NCBI RefSeq assembly: GCF_003386205.1
Contig: NZ_QRDY01000025.1
Coordinates: 1 to 61,950 of the forward strand
DNA from: Cohnella lupini
Lineage (GTDB): Bacteria > Bacillota > Bacilli > Paenibacillales > Paenibacillaceae
Direction: 5' to 3'
DNA: 61,950 bases
The notes beneath the pieces are model-generated. The model ran no database searches. It had not been told where the DNA came from and saw only the letters and a program-made list of their open reading frames with translations. Below are positions 7,297-14,826 of the stretch, one piece after another (the stretch's first letter is position 1; each line of letters opens with the position of its first letter). Position numbers and translations under genes: made by a program.

Positions 7297-8127
7297 TTGG
7301 ACTATTTTGCCGGGCTGACACTTAAAAATTCAATTAAAGATATCGTCGACGTAGTCATCGTCAGCTATATCATTTATAGGCTTATTATAATGGTTCGGGG
7401 TACTCGTGCGGTTCAGTTGCTCAGGGGTATCTTTCTGCTCGTCATCACTTGGGCACTGAGCACATGGCTGAATCTGTATACGTTGAAGTGGCTGATGAAC
7501 CAGATGTTCACCTTCGGGGTCGTAACGGTTCTGATTATTTTTCAACCGGAGCTTAGAAGGGCGCTCGAGCAACTTGGGCGAGGGAAGCTGTTCACTCGTT
7601 CTTCGCCCGAGGAGCAGGATGTCAGTCACCAGATCAACGAGGTTATTAAGTCGGTTAATTACTTAGCGATCCGCAAAATCGGGGCGTTGATTGTGTTCGA
7701 GCGGAATACGGGACTGAACGATTATATCGAATCCGGCGTCAAAATGAACTCAAAGCTCAGTTCGGAGCTTCTTAGCAACGTGTTCGTCCCTAATACCCCT
7801 CTGCATGACGGAGCCGTCATCATCCGTGGGAGCCAGATCATGGCCGCTGGCTGCTATTTGCCGCTGTCCGAGAATCCTTTTATCAGCAAGGAGCTCGGAA
7901 CGCGTCACCGCGCGGCTATCGGCGTCACGGAGGTATGCGACGCGATCTCCGTCGTCGTGTCGGAAGAAACGGGACAAGTATCGCTGGCCATCAACGGTCA
8001 GATCGTTCGCGACATTAAGGAAGAGTCGCTGATCTCCAAGCTGTTCGAGGAGCTGCGTCCGCAATTCAAGGCGAAGAGCGCGGACTGGGCTTTCTGGAAA
8101 CGGAAGGAAGGTGGCAACCGTGGATAA
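7297..8127 (+). CDS. cdaA: Diadenylate cyclase CdaA
   Basis: A 276-residue membrane enzyme that makes cyclic di-AMP from two ATP; this second messenger controls potassium and osmolyte balance and wall homeostasis. Three hydrophobic helices occupy about residues 10-85. The DAC domain follows, with the two active-site motifs HDGA (about 170-173) and GTRHRAA (about 202-208). The start is TTG at 7297 with ACGGGGGG 7 bases upstream. cdaR overlaps its 3' end and glmM follows, the conserved cdaA-cdaR-glmM module that links c-di-AMP to wall precursor synthesis. Confidence 0.96.
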   Translation: MDYFAGLTLKNSIKDIVDVVIVSYIIYRLIIMVRGTRAVQLLRGIFLLVITWALSTWLNLYTLKWLMNQMFTFGVVTVLIIFQPELRRALEQLGRGKLFTRSSPEEQDVSHQINEVIKSVNYLAIRKIGALIVFERNTGLNDYIESGVKMNSKLSSELLSNVFVPNTPLHDGAVIIRGSQIMAAGCYLPLSENPFISKELGTRHRAAIGVTEVCDAISVVVSEETGQVSLAINGQIVRDIKEESLISKLFEELRPQFKAKSADWAFWKRKEGGNRG

Positions 8128-9478
8128 ATGGTTGAACCATCCCACCGCTTCCAAGCTCGTCGCTCTCGCGATCGGAATTCTGATGTGGGCGGTCGTTCAC
8201 TTCGATCCGGACGAGTCCACGCCGAACAACGTGGCTTCGCTATACGATACGAGGGTCATCGAAGCGGTTATCGTGCAGCCGTACGGACTGGACGAGAGGA
8301 ATTACGTACTCTTGGGGTTGGAGCCTCAAACCGTCAAGCTGACGGTGAAAGGAACCCGAAGCGATCTTACCGCGGCTAAGTCGAAGGACTACCGTTTGCA
8401 GGTAGACTTAAGAACAGTGGGCGAAGGAAAGCATACACTGCCTTTGGAAGAGAATTTGCCTAGAGGCATCACTTCGGTGTCGATGTCCCCTTCGATGGTG
8501 ACGGTTAACGTCGAAGCGCTCCAGATTAAGGAGTTCGAGGTCGACATTCAGACCCAGGGGAATCCGGCCAAAGGATACACGGTAGGCACGCCTATCATTA
8601 AGCCGAGCAATCGGGTTCACGTCACGTTGCCGAAAAATCAATTGGCGAAGGTGGAGCGAGTTGGCGCTACGTTAGCGATCGACGGAAATAAGGAAACGAT
8701 CAAGAACAAGAGCATGAAGCTCGCCGCGTACGACGCTAGCGGCAAGCCGATCGAAGGAGCGATCATCGATCCCGCCGTTCTGGAGGTCGAAGTTCCGATT
8801 ACCTATCCTTTCAAGACCGTTCCGCTGCAATTCAAGCTGGTCGGACAAATGCCTACGGGTCTCAGCATCGCTTCCTTCAAGCCCGACGTGGAGCAGGTCA
8901 CGTTATACGGGCCGCAGGATGCTTTGGATAAGGTAGAGTTTATCGAAGTGGACGTTCAATTGGACACGTTGAAGAACTCGGGGAAAGTATCGATTCCGAT
9001 GAAGATCGTGGCACCGATCATCGAGATCTCGCCGAAGAATATCGATATCAATATCGAGGTTCTCTTATCGGCGACAAGAACTCTTGAAGGACTGCCGATA
9101 ACGTTAAGCGGGTTAGGCCCGGCGTTAAAGGCCGTCATAACCGATCCGGCATCCGGTAAAGCGGATATTACGATTCAAGGAGCTCCGGCGATATTGGATC
9201 GGTTGAGTCCGGGCGACGTCGATGTCATCGCCGATCTAAGCGGTCGGGGTCCGGGGACCTATACGGTGCCGCTCAACGTTAGCTTGGAGAGATTCATGGA
9301 GCAAGCGGGCGGCGCGAAGACGATAACGGTGGAAATCACGGACGACGTGCCGGCTAGCGGTACTCCCGAAGGGGAAGATGAAGCAACAACCGATACCGGC
9401 GGAGAAACCGAGACACCGGTAGATCCTAGCGAGGAAGTTAACGCGGAGGAACCCGTCGTAGATCCAGTCCCTCAATAA
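8120..9478 (+). CDS. cdaR: CdaA regulatory protein CdaR (YbbR)
   Basis: A 452-residue extracytoplasmic protein with an N-terminal membrane anchor (about 12-32) and several YbbR-type beta domains between about 45 and 410, ending in an acidic, Pro/Thr/Glu-rich tail. In the family it binds CdaA and modulates diadenylate cyclase activity. I place the start at GTG 8120, with AAGGAAGGTGG upstream and the expected MDKWLNH N-terminus, rather than the in-frame GTG at 8111. It overlaps cdaA by 8 bases, so translation is probably coupled. Confidence 0.92.
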   Translation: MDKWLNHPTASKLVALAIGILMWAVVHFDPDESTPNNVASLYDTRVIEAVIVQPYGLDERNYVLLGLEPQTVKLTVKGTRSDLTAAKSKDYRLQVDLRTVGEGKHTLPLEENLPRGITSVSMSPSMVTVNVEALQIKEFEVDIQTQGNPAKGYTVGTPIIKPSNRVHVTLPKNQLAKVERVGATLAIDGNKETIKNKSMKLAAYDASGKPIEGAIIDPAVLEVEVPITYPFKTVPLQFKLVGQMPTGLSIASFKPDVEQVTLYGPQDALDKVEFIEVDVQLDTLKNSGKVSIPMKIVAPIIEISPKNIDINIEVLLSATRTLEGLPITLSGLGPALKAVITDPASGKADITIQGAPAILDRLSPGDVDVIADLSGRGPGTYTVPLNVSLERFMEQAGGAKTITVEITDDVPASGTPEGEDEATTDTGGETETPVDPSEEVNAEEPVVDPVPQ

Positions 9479-9534
9479 GCAGGTAATCGCAGCATGGAAC
9501 TGGGAAGAGCAGATGAAGGAGTAGAGATATAAAC

Positions 9535-10875
9535 ATGGGGAAATATTTCGGAACAGACGGCGTACGCGGAGTCGCAAACCGCGAATTAACGCCTGAATTA
9601 GCTTATAAGATCGGCCGTTGCGGCGGTGTCGTATTGGCCGGCCGCGCGGAAAGGCCTAAAGTTATTATCGGCAGCGACACACGGATATCGGGACCGATGC
9701 TGGAGAGCGCATTAACGGCTGGATTGTTGTCCATCGGAGCAGACGTTATCAGACTAGGCGTGGTAAGTACGCCGGCGGTTGCCTATTTAACCCGGTTAAT
9801 GGGGGCGGATGCTGGCGTCATGATATCCGCTTCGCATAATCCGGTTGCGGATAACGGCATTAAATTTTTCGGCGGGGACGGCTTCAAGCTTCTCGACGAG
9901 ACGGAAGCGGAAATCGAACGGTTGATGGATGCGGAGGAAGATACGCTTCCTCGTCCAATCGGCGGAGGCATCGGCTCGGTAACGACGGATCTGGAGGCTA
10001 AATCGAAATACATCGATTATTTGCAGAAGACGGTCGGGAATTCTTTCACGGGTGTAAAGCTAGTGTTGGATTGCGCGCACGGCTCGGCTTACGAGCTGGC
10101 ACCGGATGTGTTCCGCGCCTTGGGGGCGGATGTGATCGCTTACGGGGCGGAGCCTAACGGCTTGAATATTAACGAAGGCGTCGGCTCGACGCATCCGGAG
10201 ATGCTGGCTGCGAAAGTGAAGGAGCATGGAGCTGATCTGGGACTTGCTTTCGACGGAGACGCGGATCGGTTAATCGCGATCGACGAGAACGGCGAGGAAG
10301 TCGATGGCGACTATATCCTTTGCATCTGCGGAGACGCGTTGAGACGCTCAGGTAAGCTGGCGCACGATACCGTCGTGACGACGGTCATGGCGAACATCGG
10401 GTTCTTCAAGGCGGCGGAAACTCTTGGTCTGCGCACGGCGAAGACCGCGGTCGGAGATCGTTACGTGATGGAAGAGATGGTTAACGGCGGTTATAACCTC
10501 GGCGGCGAACAGTCCGGTCATGTGATCTTCCTGGACCATAGCACGACGGGAGATGGCATATTGACCGGATTACAATTGGTCGATACGATCGTCGGCTCCG
10601 GACGTAAGTTAGGCGAGTTAAAGAAAATGATGCGCAAATATCCGCAGGTGCTCGTGAACGTCCGCGTCGCGGACAAATCGCGATACCCGGGCAATACGGC
10701 GATCGCAGAGGCGGTTGCGGCGGCGGAAGAGGCATTAGGCGACAACGGTCGGGTCTTGGTGCGCCCTTCGGGCACGGAAGCGTTAATCCGCGTCATGGCG
10801 GAGGGACCGGAGCGGGAAGAGATCGAGCGTCACGTGGATGCGATTGTCAATGTCGTTAAGGCGGAATTGGTATAA
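9535..10875 (+). CDS. glmM: Phosphoglucosamine mutase GlmM
   Basis: Interconverts glucosamine-6-phosphate and glucosamine-1-phosphate for UDP-GlcNAc and peptidoglycan synthesis. The 446 residues match the family. Visible sites are the catalytic phosphoserine loop SASHNP (Ser100), the metal-binding DGDADR near residues 240-246, and the C-terminal phosphate-binding RPSGTEALIRV. GGAGTAGAG lies upstream of the ATG. Last gene of the cdaA-cdaR-glmM operon, followed by a strong terminator. CdaA and GlmM are known to interact in related bacteria. Confidence 0.97.
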   Translation: MGKYFGTDGVRGVANRELTPELAYKIGRCGGVVLAGRAERPKVIIGSDTRISGPMLESALTAGLLSIGADVIRLGVVSTPAVAYLTRLMGADAGVMISASHNPVADNGIKFFGGDGFKLLDETEAEIERLMDAEEDTLPRPIGGGIGSVTTDLEAKSKYIDYLQKTVGNSFTGVKLVLDCAHGSAYELAPDVFRALGADVIAYGAEPNGLNINEGVGSTHPEMLAAKVKEHGADLGLAFDGDADRLIAIDENGEEVDGDYILCICGDALRRSGKLAHDTVVTTVMANIGFFKAAETLGLRTAKTAVGDRYVMEEMVNGGYNLGGEQSGHVIFLDHSTTGDGILTGLQLVDTIVGSGRKLGELKKMMRKYPQVLVNVRVADKSRYPGNTAIAEAVAAAEEALGDNGRVLVRPSGTEALIRVMAEGPEREEIERHVDAIVNVVKAELV

Positions 10876-10890
10876 TTCATATCGTTAAAT

Positions 10891-10926
10891 AAGAAGCTCC
10901 CGGTCAATGAGACCGGGAGCTTCTTT
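10891..10926 (+). terminator. Terminator after glmM
   Basis: A perfect 15-bp stem (AAGAAGCTCCCGGTC with its complement) around loop AATGA. The stem is A/T-rich at the base on both sides, so it may also serve the minus-strand gene that converges on it. Confidence 0.9.
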
Positions 10927-10973
10927 ATTGTGATCTTTCTTATTCGTTATCGCTATGTGGATTAGAGCTATTG

Positions 10974-11912
10974 TTACGCTTGCGGAGGAAGCTCCTCTCC
11001 ATATTCGTTAACGCCTAACGAGCTGCGCGCCATAGAGACGTACTCTTCCAAACCCGACTTTAGCGCAAAGATAGCAATGAGGACAGGATAAGCCGCGTAC
11101 AACTCGACGATATGGTTTTTCATTCTCGGCCAAGTCGTACCTCCGGCTTTCTTGTACTCCGCCAGCAAGCGATCAAGTCCCAATTCGCCGAATGCAGCAT
11201 AGTAAACCGTGAAATCGGAAGCGGGATCGGCCACCTCGCCTTCCGTCCAATCCAGAAGCCCGGTCACTTTGCCATCCGAGTCCACGACGATATGCCCGGG
11301 ATGGAGGTCTCCATGGATGAAGGAAGAATGGGGAGGCCAATAAGAATCTTCGGCCAACCAAGCTTGCCAACGCTGCCAGAGAGATTCCGAGACGCCGAAT
11401 ACCCGTTTGACCTCGTCCATTCTGTCGGACAGTATCCGGCGCACGTCGGCAGGTTGCTTGACGCGAACTCCAGCCGTTTCCGCTATGGCCGGATCGATCC
11501 CGTGCAATGCGACAATGGATTCGGCCAGAGATTGAATGAACGCCTCCGGAGGAGCCTGAGGATCGATGATCCAGTCATAGTTCATCGCTTCGGGGTTGAT
11601 GGTTGCCGCAGGTTGACCTTCCAACCGGGGATACGCGATGAGCTCGGGAGTGCAAATCCGCCAATCGGGAACGGCAACCGGCAGATAGGGTTGCACGACC
11701 TTAAGCACTTTCCTCTCGTAGGCCGCGGACTCGACGACGTCGGAACGCCTTGGCTGGCGAATGACCCAGGACTCGCCGTCTTCCGTCTTCGCGAACACCG
11801 CGAGAAAGTCCAGTCCGGATTCGTTAACCTCGGCGCTTTCGGCAACGACGTTCAGACCGCTTCTCGCCGCTAAATCCAATATATTTTTAATGATTAAGTT
11901 TTCGGTTGTCAT
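10974..11912 (-). CDS. mph: Macrolide 2'-phosphotransferase-like protein (Mph family)
   Basis: A 312-residue APH/choline-kinase-fold protein. It resembles Mph(B)-type macrolide kinases, which inactivate erythromycin-class drugs by GTP-dependent phosphorylation of the desosamine 2'-OH. Shared segments include NESGLDF near the N-terminus, WVIRQPRRSDV, the Brenner-type catalytic loop FIHGDLHPGH (His200, Asp202), the metal-binding DWTEGEV, and the C-terminal NHIVELYAAYPV. The ATG is preceded by GAGAGGGG, part of which lies in a small hairpin. Upstream on the same strand are a 33-codon ORF and a promoter, an arrangement typical of drug-induced attenuation. Convergent with glmM. Substrate range is unproven. 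Confidence 0.88.
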   Translation of the reverse strand: MTTENLIIKNILDLAARSGLNVVAESAEVNESGLDFLAVFAKTEDGESWVIRQPRRSDVVESAAYERKVLKVVQPYLPVAVPDWRICTPELIAYPRLEGQPAATINPEAMNYDWIIDPQAPPEAFIQSLAESIVALHGIDPAIAETAGVRVKQPADVRRILSDRMDEVKRVFGVSESLWQRWQAWLAEDSYWPPHSSFIHGDLHPGHIVVDSDGKVTGLLDWTEGEVADPASDFTVYYAAFGELGLDRLLAEYKKAGGTTWPRMKNHIVELYAAYPVLIAIFALKSGLEEYVSMARSSLGVNEYGEELPPQA

Positions 11913-11913
11913 T

Positions 11914-11926
11914 AGGGGTTACCCCT
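11914..11926 (-). promoter_or_regulatory. Hairpin overlapping the mph ribosome binding site
   Basis: AGGGG and CCCCT are complementary around three bases, directly before the mph start codon. The 5' arm contains the purine-rich ribosome site, so pairing could hide it. Confidence 0.4.
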
Positions 11927-11935
11927 CTCCGTTAT

Positions 11936-12037
11936 TTAGACGATTGGACGGGGAGATAGGTTGAACCGGATTATCTTAGCCGCATGAAATGGATACACAT
12001 TCGCTTCAAGCCTCCAATCACTGGGAAGAAAAGGCAT
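11936..12037 (-). CDS. Candidate leader peptide upstream of mph
   Basis: A minus-strand ORF of 33 codons begins at an ATG 6 bases after GGGAGG and ends 23 bases before the mph start codon. It begins MPFLPSDWRLEANV and ends RFNLSPRPIV. A sigma-A promoter lies immediately upstream. Short translated leaders before macrolide-resistance genes often sense the drug by ribosome stalling. I see no classic Arg-Leu-Arg or IFVI stalling motif here, so the role is inference from position alone. Confidence 0.42.
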   Translation of the reverse strand: MPFLPSDWRLEANVYPFHAAKIIRFNLSPRPIV

Positions 12038-12050
12038 TTAGCCCCTCCCT

Positions 12051-12080
12051 AATATAGCACCCGAATCGGTTAACGTTCAA
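12051..12080 (-). promoter_or_regulatory. Candidate sigma-A promoter for the mph leader and mph
   Basis: On the minus strand: TTGAAC (12075-12080), 18-base spacer, TATATT (12051-12056). The leader ORF starts 13 bases after the -10 box. Confidence 0.55.
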
Positions 12081-12134
12081 CCTGCGGTCACGATGTAGAA
12101 AATTGTCATTTCCGAGGAAATAATCCCGTAACGG

Positions 12135-12163
12135 TTGCAAGACATTTTCAAAACGAATAAGAT
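12135..12163 (+). promoter_or_regulatory. Candidate sigma-A promoter for glmS
   Basis: TTGCAA at 12135-12140, 17-base spacer, TAAGAT at 12158-12163. About 55 bases upstream of the glmS ribozyme cleavage site, the expected position. Confidence 0.55.
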
Positions 12164-12217
12164 AAGGGGATAGATTTCGGAATGGAAGGGCAGGGTAGAG
12201 GGAAAAAGGCAACACAA

Positions 12218-12447
12218 AGCGCCAGAGCTTGTCGAATCGCGGAGTCGCGTCGGAGGGCGAAGATCAGGAACGGGAAAGCTGATCCGAGCAAAAAACTTCA
12301 ACGTGAACGGCCGCGTGACCGCCAAGCTGACGAGGTGGGGGTGTTCGAAATATTCGGCGGGGACCTCCCGGCTTATCATCGGAGCCGACAATCGGAACAC
12401 AAAACGCTTAGGGCAACCAGGCGTACAAAAGTCCGATACGATGACTG
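12218..12447 (+). ncRNA. glmS ribozyme (glucosamine-6-phosphate riboswitch)
   Basis: Self-cleaving leader RNA that responds to glucosamine-6-phosphate and lowers glmS expression. The cleavage-site block AAAGCGCCAGAGCTTG is at 12216-12231 (predicted cut between A12218 and G12219). The core GACGAGGTGGGGGT...TTCGAAATATTCGGCGGGGACC lies at 12329-12365. AGCTTG (12226-12231) pairs with CAAGCT (12323-12328), enclosing about 91 bases, longer than I recall for B. subtilis. A 3' domain is closed by TCATCG and CGATGA. It lies about 195 bases upstream of the glmS start. The 3' boundary is approximate. Confidence 0.92.
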
Positions 12448-12640
12448 AATAGTAACTTTAGATAGACCATTGATGAATGTCCGGCGACCAGTAACCGGTC
12501 GCGCGAGGGGCATGACGTGGGATGTTCGGGGACAACGGAACCCCCTTATTTGATTACGGCTGTGCCGCTCATTCGGCTTGGTTGCGGTTTTCTCGGATTC
12601 GGATTTGACCAGAGAAACCAAAACGGAGGCTTATATAAAT

Positions 12641-14473
12641 ATGTGCGGAATCGTTGGATATATCGGTTTTAGAGAGTCGCAGCCCATCTTGCTGGAGGGG
12701 CTTAAGAAATTGGAATACCGGGGATACGACTCCGCGGGAATCGCCGTTTTCACCGAGCAAGGGCTAGAAGTCACGAAAACCGTAGGCAGATTGGTTAACC
12801 TGGAGAATCGCTTGACCGGAGAACCTTTGCGCGGAACGGTCGGCATCGGCCACACGCGTTGGGCAACCCACGGTAAACCATCGGATTTGAACTCGCATCC
12901 TCACACGGACAATTCGTTGAAATTTTCCGTTGTTCATAACGGCATTATCGAGAATTATTTGGAGCTTAAAGAAGAGCTAATGATGGCGGGCCATCAATTC
13001 TTGTCGGAGACGGATACGGAAGTCATCTCCCATCTGATCTCCGTGGAGTACGAGGGCGATATCGTTAAGGCCGTTCAACGCGCGGTCAAGAAAATGCGGG
13101 GAGCATTCGCGCTTGGCGTGTTGACGGAGCATGAGCCGGATCGCTTGGTAGCGGTGCGTTATGCAAGTCCGCTTATCATCGGGGTAGGCGAAGGCGAGAA
13201 GTATATCGCGTCGGATATTCCGGCTATTCTGGAGCATACGCGGGATATTTATATTTTGAACGACGGCGAGATGGCGGTACTGACTCGAGAAGGCGTCGAA
13301 TTGCTCACGATCGAAGGCAACTTCATCACGAAGGAAATTTTCCATGTCGATTGGGACTTGATGACCGCGGAGAAGGCGGGATTCGATCACTTCATGCTCA
13401 AGGAAATCCATGAGCAGCCGAAGGCATACCGCGATACGATGCGCGGTCGTATCAGCGAAGATGGACGTTCGGTGGTGTTGCCGGAGCTCAAGATTACGGC
13501 CGAGCAGCTCAAAGGAATCAATCGCGTTCATATCGTCGCTTGCGGTACCGCGCTTCATGCGGGATTAGTCGGCAAGAACGTGATCGAGAATTTAGTCCGT
13601 ATACCGGTGGAGACGGATGTCGCGTCGGAGTACCGTTATCGTTCGCCGATCATTACGCCGGACACATTGGTCATCGTGGTTAGCCAATCGGGAGAGACGG
13701 CGGATACATTGGCGGCCCTGAGGGAAGCTCAGCGTTGCGGCGCTCGCGTACTCGCGATTACGAACGTCGTAGGAAGCTCGGTTGCGCGCGAAGCGGACGA
13801 CGTCATCATCACCCTGGCCGGACCGGAGATCGCGGTGGCATCGACCAAAGCATACTCCTCTCAACTGATTGCTTTCTTCCTATTCGGACTTTATTGGGCG
13901 CAAACGATCGGCTCGAAGAACGAATCGGAGGTCGCTCACGTTTTGGCGGCGATGCAGGCTCTGCCTGAGCAAGTCGAGAAGGTATTGGCGCAGGCCGAAG
14001 TCATTAAGGGAGTCGCGGAATCGATCTCTCATCACAGCAGCTTATTCTTCATCGGTCGCGGCATCGACTACGCGGTGGCCATGGAAGGGTCGCTTAAGCT
14101 GAAGGAAATCTCTTATATCCACTCCGAGGCGTATGCGGCAGGAGAACTTAAGCATGGTACGCTGGCGCTGATCGAAGAAGGCACTCCGGTTATCGCGTTG
14201 CTCACGCAAGAGGATGTCTACGAGAAAATGCTTAGCAACATTAAAGAAACGAAGGCTCGCGGAGCCGACGTGCTGGGCATCATCAACGAAGGACACGAGG
14301 TTGAAGTCGCCAAGTCGGTAGATCGGCAATTCGCGATTCCCCGCACTCTTCCGTTGCTGACTCCGGCGTTGTCCGTGGTGCCGTTACAGTTGTTGTCGTA
14401 CTATGCCTCGCTCGCGCTTGGCCATGATGTTGATAAACCTAGAAATTTGGCTAAGAGCGTTACGGTGGAGTAG
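12641..14473 (+). CDS. glmS: Glutamine-fructose-6-phosphate aminotransferase (isomerizing) GlmS
   Basis: Makes glucosamine-6-phosphate from fructose-6-phosphate and glutamine, the first step to UDP-GlcNAc. It has 610 residues. The N-terminus MCGIVGYIG provides the catalytic Cys (Cys1 after Met removal) of the class II glutaminase domain (about 1-220). Two SIS domains follow, with SQSGETADT and ASTKAYSSQ, and the C-terminus ends in KSVTVE as in the family. The start is fixed by the required N-terminal Cys, with CGGAGG about 11 bases upstream. Expression is controlled by the ribozyme just upstream. In B. subtilis glmS lies near glmM; here mph separates them. Confidence 0.97.
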   Translation: MCGIVGYIGFRESQPILLEGLKKLEYRGYDSAGIAVFTEQGLEVTKTVGRLVNLENRLTGEPLRGTVGIGHTRWATHGKPSDLNSHPHTDNSLKFSVVHNGIIENYLELKEELMMAGHQFLSETDTEVISHLISVEYEGDIVKAVQRAVKKMRGAFALGVLTEHEPDRLVAVRYASPLIIGVGEGEKYIASDIPAILEHTRDIYILNDGEMAVLTREGVELLTIEGNFITKEIFHVDWDLMTAEKAGFDHFMLKEIHEQPKAYRDTMRGRISEDGRSVVLPELKITAEQLKGINRVHIVACGTALHAGLVGKNVIENLVRIPVETDVASEYRYRSPIITPDTLVIVVSQSGETADTLAALREAQRCGARVLAITNVVGSSVAREADDVIITLAGPEIAVASTKAYSSQLIAFFLFGLYWAQTIGSKNESEVAHVLAAMQALPEQVEKVLAQAEVIKGVAESISHHSSLFFIGRGIDYAVAMEGSLKLKEISYIHSEAYAAGELKHGTLALIEEGTPVIALLTQEDVYEKMLSNIKETKARGADVLGIINEGHEVEVAKSVDRQFAIPRTLPLLTPALSVVPLQLLSYYASLALGHDVDKPRNLAKSVTVE

Positions 14474-14517
14474 GTTTAATTACAATGAGATTGTGTATGT
14501 CCAGTGATAAAAAACAA

Positions 14518-14597
14518 TGGAACCATTAAAGAATGTGTGGAACTAGTTAAAAAAGTATGGAACTAGTTAAAAATGCGTGGAACCGGCTAATAGATAA
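14518..14597 (+). repeat. 20-bp tandem repeat, four units
   Basis: Four units of exactly 20 bases beginning TGGAAC at 14518, 14538, 14558 and 14578. Units 2 and 3 are nearly identical (TGGAACTAGTTAAAAA...); units 1 and 4 are more diverged. It lies in the A/T-rich spacer after glmS. Confidence 0.75.
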
Positions 14598-14632
14598 TTG
14601 GTTACATTAAAGTTGTTCTATAGAAATATTTA

Positions 14633-14668
14633 AGGGTCGTTCTGAAAATTCTTTTTCAGAACGACCCT
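14633..14668 (+). terminator. Terminator 1 after glmS
   Basis: A perfect 13-bp stem AGGGTCGTTCTGA with its complement, followed by ATTTATT. Probably the glmS terminator. Confidence 0.8.
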
Positions 14669-14684
14669 ATTTATTAATGAACAG

Positions 14685-14721
14685 GGGCAACCAGACTATG
14701 ATTTAGCTGGTTGCCCTTTTT
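14685..14721 (+). terminator. Terminator 2 after glmS
   Basis: GGGCAACCA pairs with TGGTTGCCC, followed by five T. A second hairpin 17 bases after the first; the pair makes a tight boundary before the convergent mannosidase gene. Confidence 0.8.
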
Positions 14722-14826
14722 GAAAATGAAAATGAAGATAGCGCATGATTTATGAACAAGTGGACTTTTCGAGTGGATTGGGGATCTCGTCGGGAATATT
14801 GCGGGGTAGGAGTTGCTTAGGCACGA

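Noticed and set aside
14518..14597. Possible CRISPR array
   Set aside because: The 20-bp units are contiguous with no spacers, so this is a plain tandem repeat.
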